A stretch of 64,000 bases of DNA from positions 81,085 to 145,084 of the forward strand of contig CAIYAP010000005.1 in NCBI GenBank assembly GCA_903924205.1. The letters are read 5' to 3'. The notes under the pieces were generated by a model, which saw nothing but the letters and a program-made list of their open reading frames with translations, did not search any database and was not told where the DNA came from. Position numbers and translations under genes: made by a program. Of this stretch, positions 51,588 to 61,100 are shown piece after piece (position 1 is the first letter of the stretch; each line of letters begins with the position of its first letter). Source of the DNA: an uncultured Actinomycetes bacterium (GTDB lineage: Bacteria; Actinomycetota; Acidimicrobiia; Acidimicrobiales; RAAP-2).

Positions 51588-53971
51588 TGTCAGACCACGG
51601 TTCATACGAATTCAGCGATGCTCTCGAGGCGGCCGAAGCGGCGGCCCTCGAACAGCAGATTGCCGAGTCCGAGGCTGAAGCCGCCGCGCTCGACCTAGAA
51701 CTAACGGGCGACCCCTGGGAAAAGCGGCTCGGAGGGTGGATCTGGTTAGCCCTCGCGACCATTGCCGTTCTGATTCAGGGCAAACACACCTGGACACCGG
51801 TTCAGATTTTCGTGGGCGCGACCTTGGTGATGCTCCCCGGCGCGACCTTGATGGCCATGTTCCGCCTCCGCACGGGAAGTACGGCAACACGAATCGTCGT
51901 CGCGGGCGCGTCAGGAATTTTTGCGATCACGGTGGTGGACTTCATCGTCAGCATGCTGGGGCCACACGTGGGAATTCAGCGTCCGCTGGACCCGACACCG
52001 CAAAAGTGGATCTGGCTCGTCGTGATTGCGGTGGGCTTGACCTACAACTCCTTCAAAAAACGAGACCCCTTCTCGCTGGTATTTGACCAAGTCACTCCCG
52101 CCCATTTAGGCGTCGGATCGCTACTAGCGCTATCGCCGATTTTGGCGGCGCTCGGTGCTGGCCAGCTCAACATGGGCAACTCCAATGTCGTCGCGTCCAT
52201 CAGCATGGCCCTTGCAGTCACCCTCATTACTTCCACGGTGTTCTTGGGTTGGCGCCACGACACGCGATTCCCCATGGCCACATCGATTTACATGGCATCG
52301 CTGGCGGTGGTGTTCGCGGAAACGCTGCGCGGCGATCATGTTCCCGGTTGGGACGTGCAGCAGGAATTCTCCACGATGACCAACACCATCGCGAAGGGTA
52401 TATGGGCAATCCCCACTAACCACGACCCCTATTCGTCGATGCTCTCGCTCACGGCCATGCCTGCCAGTTTCCACTCCTTGGTCAATCTTGACCCCAACAA
52501 CTACTGCCGCTTCGTCATCCCGATGTTGTTGGCGCTGGTACCCCTGGGCGTCTATGGCAAAGCCAAATCACTCCCTCGATTCATTTCGGCGCACAAGATT
52601 TCGGCCCGTCCCGGTATCGCCGCTCTCGTGGGAGCCGCCTTCGTTATCGGAGAAGCGTCATTCCCTGAGGAGATTCCGGCAGTGGGACGCCAAGCTCTCG
52701 CGAGCTTGATGTTGACGGCCGGTCTCGTGGTGTTGCTGGACCGCGCGACGGGACGTGGCGTGGCGAAGATTTATGCGACGGGTCTTTTCGCGTCTTTAGC
52801 CTGGGTGCACTACTCCTCGTCCTTCCTTATCTCGGGGTTCGTTTTTGGTGGTTGGTGTATCGCCGTTGCGTCGACGTGGTGGTTGAAGGGTCACCACATT
52901 TCTCCCAAAAAGATCCGTCGCCACCACGACGCCGAGCACATTTCTCGAAGCCGAATGCTCACGCTCCCCATGGTGGCAATCATCATTGGTTCTGCCGTCG
53001 TGTGGAACTTGGTCATCACGAAAAACAACGCGTTGCAGCGCCCGTCACAGGGCCTCGCTTCTGCGGGCCTCACCATCCAGGTCTCTATTCAAAAGGGCAG
53101 CGCCTCCGCGGCGTCGTACGAAAAGTACATCAACCAACAGATGAAGCAATTCAAGTGGTTCCACCCTTATCCGGGTGCGTCGACGTACCGCTTAGAAAAT
53201 GCCAAGGCGCCCACCGTGAAGCCGATCATCGCTCTGAAACCGAGCCAATGGAATCTCCTCCTCGTCGGATCGCGTGATATTCAAAATGTCCTTGCCGCAT
53301 TCGGTATTGCCTTCCTTGGCTGGGTCGGCATCGTGAAGCGGCGGTACTTTAATGCCGACTTGTTTGGCATCGGCGCTACTGCGCTCGTTATTGGCGCGGC
53401 GTTCAGATTCTCGGCCACCCTCGACGTCTTCTTCAGTCCGGCTCGTGCGGCGTACATGGTGTCGATCATTCTGGCCGTCTCCATCGCCGTCATGTTGGAC
53501 GAGATTCCCGAGCGATTCATCAAGTATGCCGCGTCGATTTCTATTCCGCTCACTGTCATTTTGGTGATGTCCTCCACCTTGGTCATCATTCCGTTGATTG
53601 GCGGATCACCCACCTACACCATGTCCACCATCGGTGAAGATGCTCAGCGTTTCATTGTGTACAGCCCCGAAATAGCTGGCGCCACGTGGCTTCGTGAGCA
53701 CACCACCGACAAGATGTTGGTGGAAGCGGACCGCTTTGGTTCGGTGGCGCTGCTGGCCGTGCCGCCACCGGCCAGCGTGATGAGTCAAATTGCCCCGCAA
53801 GGTATTGCCCGTTTCGCGTGGGTCTACACCACGCCGACGAACAATATTTTGGGAACCGCTCGAGGAGGCGCCTCAACTTTCGCGGTGGCCACCATCAAGT
53901 TTCCCGCGCCATTCTTCAACAACAATTTGTACTTGGTATATTCCAACGGCTCAACGCGGGTGTACCACTAA
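51584..53971 (+). CDS. Large polytopic membrane protein, possible glycosyltransferase
   Basis: This 795-residue protein starts with an Ala/Glu-rich coiled-coil-like stretch (about 8-42), then about twelve to fourteen spans, with a soluble loop near 480-540 and a C-terminal extracytoplasmic tail. DVQQEFSTMTNTIAKGIW after the sixth or seventh span and the late TWLREHTTDKMLVEADRFG are suggestive of GT-C type membrane enzymes, but I see no clear DxD. Starts at GTG 51584 in a 4-nt overlap with the preceding gene. Function is inferred from the neighbouring glycosyltransferases. Confidence 0.78.
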   Translation: MMSDHGSYEFSDALEAAEAAALEQQIAESEAEAAALDLELTGDPWEKRLGGWIWLALATIAVLIQGKHTWTPVQIFVGATLVMLPGATLMAMFRLRTGSTATRIVVAGASGIFAITVVDFIVSMLGPHVGIQRPLDPTPQKWIWLVVIAVGLTYNSFKKRDPFSLVFDQVTPAHLGVGSLLALSPILAALGAGQLNMGNSNVVASISMALAVTLITSTVFLGWRHDTRFPMATSIYMASLAVVFAETLRGDHVPGWDVQQEFSTMTNTIAKGIWAIPTNHDPYSSMLSLTAMPASFHSLVNLDPNNYCRFVIPMLLALVPLGVYGKAKSLPRFISAHKISARPGIAALVGAAFVIGEASFPEEIPAVGRQALASLMLTAGLVVLLDRATGRGVAKIYATGLFASLAWVHYSSSFLISGFVFGGWCIAVASTWWLKGHHISPKKIRRHHDAEHISRSRMLTLPMVAIIIGSAVVWNLVITKNNALQRPSQGLASAGLTIQVSIQKGSASAASYEKYINQQMKQFKWFHPYPGASTYRLENAKAPTVKPIIALKPSQWNLLLVGSRDIQNVLAAFGIAFLGWVGIVKRRYFNADLFGIGATALVIGAAFRFSATLDVFFSPARAAYMVSIILAVSIAVMLDEIPERFIKYAASISIPLTVILVMSSTLVIIPLIGGSPTYTMSTIGEDAQRFIVYSPEIAGATWLREHTTDKMLVEADRFGSVALLAVPPPASVMSQIAPQGIARFAWVYTTPTNNILGTARGGASTFAVATIKFPAPFFNNNLYLVYSNGSTRVYH

Positions 53972-54828
53972 GCACGACGCCAGAGGGCTTCACGGAGAAT
54001 GCCCGCGCCGTAGGCGAATTGGTAGGTCACCGTACGCCACCCATCGAGTTTTCTCGCTCGCCACCACATTGCCAGTGGTAGCAACCACGAAGGTGGGAAC
54101 CAGAACGACGCGACGGCGATGGCGTACACCACACCATCTTTTTCATCCGCGATGAAGCGCCGCAGCGGCAGGTGATGATAGCGATACAGGCGAGTACGGC
54201 CCCGGCCATAGCGATGCGAACGCGACAGATTCTCGACGTAGCCACCCATCTCGTGAGTAATAGCGGCCGCGGGCTCGCACAAGATGGCGGTGCCGTGATC
54301 ACGCACGCGCCAACTCATATCCGTGTCTTCGGCAAAGCCGATCTCCTCGTTAAATCCTCCGAGTTCGGCGAGCACGCTGCGACGTATGGCCACGTTTGCC
54401 GTGATGAAGTCCTTGCGCTCTTCGCGCTCGCTCGTCCCGTATGACCAATGTGCGGTGGAATCGGACATGCGGACGGGTCCGGTCACGACGTCGTAGCTGT
54501 GGTCACGCAAGGGTTGCGTCAGCGTGGCAAACCAACCTTCCACCGGGATGCAGTGGGCGTCGAGATAAATAATGAGGTCCGTGTTGGATTCTTTCCATCC
54601 GACATTTCGTTGGTGGGCGATGGTTCGCATCGCGGGATCACCGAGATAGTTAATCCAGGTCACCTGGGGGAACTGGAGCCGTATGTCGTCGAGTCGGCCG
54701 TGCGAGGCATCGACGACGAGCACTCGATCGACGGATGACAAATCTTGGGACTCGAGGGCTCGCAGGGTGGCGACGATCTCTCGATCATCTCGATTGACAA
54801 TCACAATCGTGCTGGACAGATATTCCAT
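53968..54828 (-). CDS. Family 2 glycosyltransferase
   Basis: This is a GT-A fold glycosyltransferase of family 2 (286 aa from ATG 54828, or 290 from 54840). The opening STIVIVNRDDREIVATLRAL and LIIYLDAHCIPVEGW (metal-site DxH-like) are typical. FNEEIGFAEDTDMSWRVRDHG is the conserved ED motif of acceptor binding. About two hydrophobic segments end the protein (VASFWFPPSWLLPLAMWW). The stop overlaps that of the convergent membrane gene by 4 nt. Likely builds a surface glycan. Confidence 0.9.
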   Translation of the reverse strand: MEYLSSTIVIVNRDDREIVATLRALESQDLSSVDRVLVVDASHGRLDDIRLQFPQVTWINYLGDPAMRTIAHQRNVGWKESNTDLIIYLDAHCIPVEGWFATLTQPLRDHSYDVVTGPVRMSDSTAHWSYGTSEREERKDFITANVAIRRSVLAELGGFNEEIGFAEDTDMSWRVRDHGTAILCEPAAAITHEMGGYVENLSRSHRYGRGRTRLYRYHHLPLRRFIADEKDGVVYAIAVASFWFPPSWLLPLAMWWRARKLDGWRTVTYQFAYGAGILREALWRRA

Positions 54829-54853
54829 GGTAGGAATCATCGTAGGGCGGAGA

Positions 54854-54859
54854 TAGTTT
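54854..54859 (+). promoter_or_regulatory. Putative leaderless -10 box (TAGTTT)
   Basis: TAGTTT ends 6 nt before the ATG at 54866. The divergent gene starts only 26-38 nt away. Confidence 0.4.
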
Positions 54860-54865
54860 TAGTGA

Positions 54866-55897
54866 ATGCCCACGACGCCAGATATGACCGTGGTGGTGTG
54901 CAGCCACAATGGTGAACGCACCTTGGCCGCCTGCCTCGCAGCTCTGGCGCAGCTCGACGAGAGAGATCGATTCCAGATAGTGGTGGTGGACGATGGATCC
55001 ACCGATGACACAGGCGCCATCGCTGACGCCAGTGGGTTTGAGGTGATTCATCTGTCGCCAAATGGGGGTTTGTCAGCCGCACGCAATGCGGGAATTCGAG
55101 CGGCGAGGGCACCGCTCATTGCGTTTACTGACGACGACTGCGTGCCACCCCCGAACTGGGCGATGCAGCATCGAGACGCCTGGCGCTCGTTACCGTCAGA
55201 TGTGACGTGTCTCGGTGGTCAAGTGCGAGCCGCAGCGACTGATTCGCTAAATCGTCGCTACGTGGCGTGGCGAGAGCCCCTGCGACCCATTCCCATTGAC
55301 ATCAGCACGGGCGCATCCTTCGCCCAACGAATTGTTCGTTACGTTCGAGGACCGGAGAAATTTCAATCGAACGAGGGACCGCAACCAGTGGCCTCAGTCG
55401 TTGGCGCCAATATGTCGTATCGAGCCACCGCGTTGGCGCAGATAGGGGGCTTCAACCCGTCTCGCACTTTCTCGGGTGATGAAACCTGGGTGAGTCGTCA
55501 GCTTCGCGACGCCTTCGGTCCGCACACGGTGGTATGTCACCCGGACATTGACATGCGCCACGACTTCGACGTGAATTTTTCTGACACTCTGCGCCGATCG
55601 TTCCAATACGGAATTGGCTCAGGTCGAGACGCAGTGCTGCGTACCGAACCCCTTTCGCTTCAGCCGCTCGCGGGGGTCGTGGCATTGTCGTGGCTGCTGG
55701 CACCGTGGGTATGGCAGATACCCTTAGCAATAACTCTTTGTGTGCCGTGGCTCTTGTACCTAGATGCCCTCGCCGAATTGCGCCGAACCCGCAGTTCACT
55801 GATGTTCCCCTACATGGTGGTCGCCGAAGAGGCGTTCAATAACGTGGGATGGTTCGTCGGCGTCTGGCGAACGATGCGTCAGCGAGCACGTCGATAA
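54866..55897 (+). CDS. Family 2 glycosyltransferase
   Basis: This is a second GT2 enzyme (343 aa), divergent from the first. MTVVVCSHNGERTLAACLAAL and VVDDGSTDDTGAIADASG form the nucleotide site, and IAFTDDDCVPP the DxD. FNPSRTFSGDETWVSRQLRDAFG is the acceptor motif. Two or three spans lie near 265-315. It overlaps the convergent GT4 gene by 19 nt. Same surface-glycan context as its neighbours. Confidence 0.92.
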   Translation: MPTTPDMTVVVCSHNGERTLAACLAALAQLDERDRFQIVVVDDGSTDDTGAIADASGFEVIHLSPNGGLSAARNAGIRAARAPLIAFTDDDCVPPPNWAMQHRDAWRSLPSDVTCLGGQVRAAATDSLNRRYVAWREPLRPIPIDISTGASFAQRIVRYVRGPEKFQSNEGPQPVASVVGANMSYRATALAQIGGFNPSRTFSGDETWVSRQLRDAFGPHTVVCHPDIDMRHDFDVNFSDTLRRSFQYGIGSGRDAVLRTEPLSLQPLAGVVALSWLLAPWVWQIPLAITLCVPWLLYLDALAELRRTRSSLMFPYMVVAEEAFNNVGWFVGVWRTMRQRARR

Positions 55898-56982
55898 GCG
55901 GTAGTCGTCGCAGCGCCCACCGCGTCCCACGACCATGCGTTGGCCCACTCTTGCGCCGCGGCGGCTCTCGCGTCTCGCCCCTGTGGCCAGGTCTCGAGAA
56001 CATTCGCAATGGCATCACGCAGGCCCGTTGGTGACGAGGCGTCGTACCACACGGCAGCATCGCGAGGCGTGTCGGCGAGTGCGGGTAGGTCCGGAATGAT
56101 CATGGTCTTGCCATAGGCGCAGGCCATGCGCATGGTTGCGGAGTTGGTGATGTATCGAAAGGCAATCACGATGATGTCCATGCCGATGAGAAAGTCGGTG
56201 AGTTCGTCATCGGTGAAACGTCGATTCTCCCAGCGAGCGTCGTGGCCATCTGCTGCCAATGTGGCCACAGTGCCAGACAGCGTGGCGGCGAGCTGCGGAT
56301 CGCGAGCCTCGCCAAGAATGCGAAAATTGAAATGATGGGTCTTCGAGAGGTTGATGAGAGCGTGAGCGGTATCGTCAACCCCCTTGTAAGGGTCGATATG
56401 GCCGTACGCTCCGATGGCAATCTCATCACCGGATAGCCCCATGGCCGCACGAGCTGCCTCGCGTGACCGTTCTCGAACGACCACCGGGGCGCCCTCGGGA
56501 ATGACGGAAATCAATTCGGGTGGCACGCCAAATTGCGACACAATTGCTGCCTTCGCGGCAGGCGTGATGGTGATAACTCCGTCAAGGAAGCGCACCATCT
56601 GCTGACGGCAAAGTTGGTCATCGTCAAAGACGGCGTTCAATGGCACGACATCGTGCCAGGTGTAGATCACGGAAAATCGCCAGAGTTTCGCCCACGCCAA
56701 CCACGCGAGAAAGAGCCATCGTGACAGGTGTTTCACAATGGGGAGAGTGGTAGCCCAGGCCAAGTGAAACATGTAGACCCAATGGACATTGAGGGTGCGA
56801 GACCCGCGACATCGAGCCCACGCGAGACGCGGAAACGCGAGAGCGATATTCAACGATTGGCTTCCGGTAATGCGGAAATTGAAGAACCCGACGCTCTCCC
56901 CGTGGTGGCGCACGGCGTCGCTGAGAAGGGTGAGATAGGGATTCTCCGTATTTTGGGGAGCAATCAGAACCCGAGGAGTCAT
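55879..56982 (-). CDS. Family 4-type glycosyltransferase (GT-B)
   Basis: This is a GT-B glycosyltransferase (367 aa) of the GT1/GT4 type. The N-terminal half has TPRVLIAPQNTENPYL and YTWHDVVPLNA; the C-terminal half has GAYGHIDPYKGVDD, ILGEARDP and FRYITNSATMRMACAYGKTMIIPDLPAL, the region of the nucleotide-sugar motif. The track start at 57024 would overlap the SGNH gene; ATG 56982, 7 nt after its stop, is more likely. Probably co-transcribed with the SGNH gene. Confidence 0.88.
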   Translation of the reverse strand: MTPRVLIAPQNTENPYLTLLSDAVRHHGESVGFFNFRITGSQSLNIALAFPRLAWARCRGSRTLNVHWVYMFHLAWATTLPIVKHLSRWLFLAWLAWAKLWRFSVIYTWHDVVPLNAVFDDDQLCRQQMVRFLDGVITITPAAKAAIVSQFGVPPELISVIPEGAPVVVRERSREAARAAMGLSGDEIAIGAYGHIDPYKGVDDTAHALINLSKTHHFNFRILGEARDPQLAATLSGTVATLAADGHDARWENRRFTDDELTDFLIGMDIIVIAFRYITNSATMRMACAYGKTMIIPDLPALADTPRDAAVWYDASSPTGLRDAIANVLETWPQGRDARAAAAQEWANAWSWDAVGAATTTAYRRAR

Positions 56983-56989
56983 GAAATCT

Positions 56990-58000
56990 CTAAAGGCCCT
57001 GAGCATGCAGGGCAGAGGTGACAACTGGTGCGATGTAATTCATGTACGCAATGGAGATGTGATCTTGGTCGACGTAGACGAGGTAGCTCTTCACGATGCT
57101 GGGACAGTAATTCCGACCTGGTTGTCCATATTGGCAGAACCACTTGTAGGTGCTGATGAGCGTCGCTCTCGCGATGGGGGCGGCGGCGAGGTCACGATTG
57201 ATGTACTGCTGATAGTTCCACTGATAGTTAGCTGACGGGAAGTAACTCGGCGAACAGGTCGTCACGACTTGCGTGGGGTGCACGCCAATGCACGTCGCCA
57301 TGTTGGTCGAGCCATTCATGTTCGGTGTCGTCTGCATGATGTAACGCTTGATGGACTTGTTGTTGTTGCTCAATAAGTCGAAGGTGTACTTCCACCCGTT
57401 GCCATACGTCGTCCACGCCGCACTATTTGCGCCACCACCATCCATGCCGAGTTGTGCCGAAATCAACGCGAGAGGATGCACCGCGATGATGGCCGCCGAG
57501 AGCTTCGAGTGATAGGTCGTGCACGATGCTGACGGAGTGGGCGACGGGGTAGTTCCGGGCGCAGGAATTTGAGATGAACAACCCGGGTAAACGAAAGCCA
57601 ACAACTTGTAGCCCAACTTCGTCATGGCGTAATTGATGGCGGGTAGCCAATTGCCCGCATTGGAATCACCAAACATCACGACCACTTTGGTGGACGTCGT
57701 CGCACCCAACACGCAGGGCGTCGGTTTCGCCACGTATGCGGGATTGCCCAGTGGATCGCACTTCGCACCGACCGCCGCGCCCTGCGCGTTGTACAAGCCA
57801 GCGGGACTTGAGAGTTGCTGGAGGGTTGGGGTGAGATTGCCGGGAACCTTGTTATTACTAGCTGCGGCCGTGATGGCGCTTTCAATTCCGGCCTGCGTGA
57901 CGGGGGGAATGGTCGTCGTGGTGCTGGCCGCGCCGCTGACGGTCGAGCACGTAGCGAGTGAGAGCGAGGCGATGGCAAGGCTGGCGAAAATTTTGCGCAT
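56990..58000 (-). CDS. Exported SGNH-fold protein
   Basis: This exported 336-residue protein has a signal peptide (about 1-25) and the SGNH fold seen in acyltransferase-3-linked SGNH domains. Block I is VVMFGDSNAGNWLP (Ser113), and the terminal VDQDHISIAYM supplies the Asp-x2-His pair. CSSQIP, CTTY, TCIG and CSPSYF cysteines suggest disulfides. Probably adds or removes acetyl or other acyl groups on a cell-surface glycan. It precedes the GT4 gene. Its -10 candidate is TAGAAC, 6 nt before the ATG. Confidence 0.85.
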   Translation of the reverse strand: MRKIFASLAIASLSLATCSTVSGAASTTTTIPPVTQAGIESAITAAASNNKVPGNLTPTLQQLSSPAGLYNAQGAAVGAKCDPLGNPAYVAKPTPCVLGATTSTKVVVMFGDSNAGNWLPAINYAMTKLGYKLLAFVYPGCSSQIPAPGTTPSPTPSASCTTYHSKLSAAIIAVHPLALISAQLGMDGGGANSAAWTTYGNGWKYTFDLLSNNNKSIKRYIMQTTPNMNGSTNMATCIGVHPTQVVTTCSPSYFPSANYQWNYQQYINRDLAAAPIARATLISTYKWFCQYGQPGRNYCPSIVKSYLVYVDQDHISIAYMNYIAPVVTSALHAQGL

Positions 58001-58064
58001 GGGTCAGTTCTAGTGGTTCGAGGGGGAAAAGTCCGGCCGACTCTCTGTAGTACGGGACTTTCCC

Positions 58065-58100
58065 TATTATAAGAAGGTTATGAATATGCGCAGAGGCTGA
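58065..58100 (+). promoter_or_regulatory. -10 box and six-codon minicistron before the lectin-membrane fusion
   Basis: TATTAT (58065-58070) is a good -10 match. Between it and the GTG at 58101, the sequence ATGAATATGCGCAGAGGCTGA (in three pieces: ATGAATATG, CGCAGAGGC, TGA) encodes six residues and ends directly before the GTG. It may be a coupling leader ORF or chance. AGAGG lies 4-5 nt before the GTG. Confidence 0.35.
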
Positions 58101-61100
58101 GTGAGCCGACTTCTTCGTTGCCTCGGCGCGACCGCCATTGTGGGCTGCGTCGCCGGCATGGGCTCTCTGCCCGCCTCCGCCTCTGATCTCCCTGGCTCCG
58201 CGTCGATAATTTTCGATCAAAACTTTTCATCGTCGACTCCACCGTCATCGCTCACGGCGCTCACCGTGGCGGGTACCCAAGCAAATGTTCCATGCCTCAG
58301 CGCCGCGACCAGTGGGTCTCGAAATTTTCAAACATGCGACGTGAATTTCTCACTTCCGTCGGGAGCGTCGGATGCACTTGTTCTCGATGATGGACTGAAT
58401 GGGACCTCTGGTTCGGGAATAGTGAGCACCACGGTCTCGTCCACATCGAGCACCTTGTTCGCACAGACCTACGCCACACAGCGCGGAAATCGCGGTGCTC
58501 AAACGTTATGGCTCGTCGATGGTTCGACCAGTCCGACCACAATTCCCGGCACGACGCGCTCGGGTGGTTACGGCGACGCCAGCGGGGGCATCGCGAATGC
58601 GATCTTGGGCGTGACCTTTGACGCCGCCGGAACCGCCGCTCAAACCAACGCTGCGTCGTGTCCGTCCGTCGGCTGGTCGAGCGCATCGTCCACGGCCAAC
58701 CAAGTAGTGGTGCGTGGCGGTAGTGACTCCACGGGTAAGGGTTTTTGTTTCATTGCCTCGACTAATCAACCTTTTAACTCGGTCGCGACGACCTCGCCGG
58801 TGGGTTCTTTGTTGTCGCCCTCATCCACCGATGGGTGGCAGCGCTATGTCGTGGCCGTCATTCCGCCGAGTGTGACCCACAGTTCTGCGGTGCTCGAAGT
58901 CTCGGTTGACGCGGGGTCGGGATCGCTGAAGACGGTGTTGGCGGTTCGCCTCCCGCAGTGGGCATGGTCGCCGGCCACTCTCTCCTCGACCGCACACTGG
59001 GGCTTCTCCGCGGTGGGTTCTGGAGCAATTCATGAACTGCACGAGTGGGCGACGGCGCAGGCGGCACCACCGACCGCCGCGCCCAGCTCTCCCCAAAATG
59101 TCGGCGTCCAATGGGCCACGCCGTCGAATGGGAAGGTGTCCGCCACGGTGAGTTTCACACCACCAGCCAGCGATGGGGGTTCACCGATTACTTCTTACGC
59201 CGTGTCGGCCGCGGGCCACACCTGTGTCGTCTCATCCGGCCTGTCGGGGGCAATGAGCTGCACCATTGATTCGCTCCCCGTCGCGCGCAACGTTGCGTTC
59301 TCGGTCGTGGCTTTCAACTCGTTAGGCGTGTCCATTCCTGCCATTACCCATTCTTCCTCCGCGACGATGGCGCAACAAGTGACCTTTACCTTGCCTGGGA
59401 AAGTCACCTATTCGCCCACCGGATTCGGATTAACCGGATCGTCGACGTCGTCGTTGCCAGTGACGTATTCGGCGACGGGTTCATGTGCGGTGACAGGTGC
59501 GACACTCACATTCTCGGCACTCGGCAAGTGCACCGTCACCGCCACGCAAACGGGAAGCTCGACCTATGCCGGTGCCACGCCCGTCTCCGCCTCGACGACG
59601 GTGCAAGCTGCAACGGCCATCATCTCGGCCCCGTCGCTCAGCACACCCGAGGACAACAACCCCCACCCTCTGCCGGCCACAGTTTCCCCCTCAGTCTCCG
59701 GTCTCGCGCTGCAATATTGCCAAGCCCAGTTGACGGGAGTGCCCCAATGCTCTTCGACGGCACCGACGGATCTTGGCGAATACGTGGTGAAAGCCACGCT
59801 GACCAACCCTTTCTATGTCGCTGCCGCCGTCACGAGCCACCTATCGCTCACTCCGGCAACCACGATTTTGTCGCCAGACCTCGGAGGTTCATCAATCCCC
59901 GTGACCTCGAATGGCGCAAGTTTGCAAGTTCAGGCTCAGACGGTCTCGTCGGGTATTGATGCCCAGGCCACATTGTCAGGATTCTCCGACACTGACTCGA
60001 TTGTGCTGTCGGTTATCGGTGACGAGTCTCTGGGTGCCTTCACTGTCCCGAGCTCAGCGTCCGCTCTCGGGGGCCTTCTGCAGGGTTCGACATCTGCGAC
60101 ATCGGTGGGAACCCCCGTGGCGGTGAATGCCACTCAGTCGTCGGACCTCTCTTACGGCGGAACGGTCGCCTTCCCGAACGGGGATTTCCCTGGTAATGGT
60201 TCATACTTTGTCGTGCCCGTCACCACCACTGGCCTCGTGCCAGGAACGTTGGTGAATGCGGTTATCCACTCGTCTCCCACCGTCCTCGCGACCGCTCAGG
60301 TCTCGAACGCGGGGCAGGCCACGCTGTACATACCAATTCCCGCTACGTGGTCGGGCCAAAGCCACCAACTCTTCTTGAACGGCACCTACCAAGCGACAAC
60401 GGTGTCGGCGGCCAGTGGGTCGACGTCCACCGTGCACATTCCCAGTTCATTGCTGGAACGTCTGTACCCGGGGTCGACGACGGTGATTTCCGGTGTCTCC
60501 GCCTCGAATCCCCAGCTGTATTCGACCAACTTCGTGTCGTTGCCCTCCAGTTCGACCACCACCACCTCGGCCCCGACTGTCGTTGCCGGCGGTGGCGAGC
60601 CACTGGTCACGTATTCACCAACGGCACACCCCGCGGAAACCCAAAAGCAAGTGACCCGGGTCGTCGCTGCCGTCGCCGTCGTCGCTGCCGCCGCGGGCGC
60701 AGCTGCCGCCGCGGGTAGCGCCGCCGGTGCCGGTGCCGGTGCTGGTGCTGGTGCGGGTTCATCATCTGGTGGTGGCAGTAGCCCCTCATCGACCGTGGGG
60801 GTCCAAGCCAACTTCGACTTGGCATCTGAAGAACGTGAGCACTGGGGCGATGGATCTCGTATTTGGCGACTCGTGGGGAACCGGGCAGTCGACCGATTCA
60901 GTCGCGAGTGGGCCCATCTGGTGGGACGCGTTTCACCCTTGTTGAGTTCCAGTTTGGCGGACGCGAATTATCTTCGCGCGATCTTCGGCGGCCTCTACGC
61001 CATCTTGCCGCTCACCGGCTTGAGTTTGGGCGCTATCGCCAGTGTCTCAATGCACGGATGGGCGTATCCGCCGAGTGTTGCCTTGTTCCTCGCCATCATG

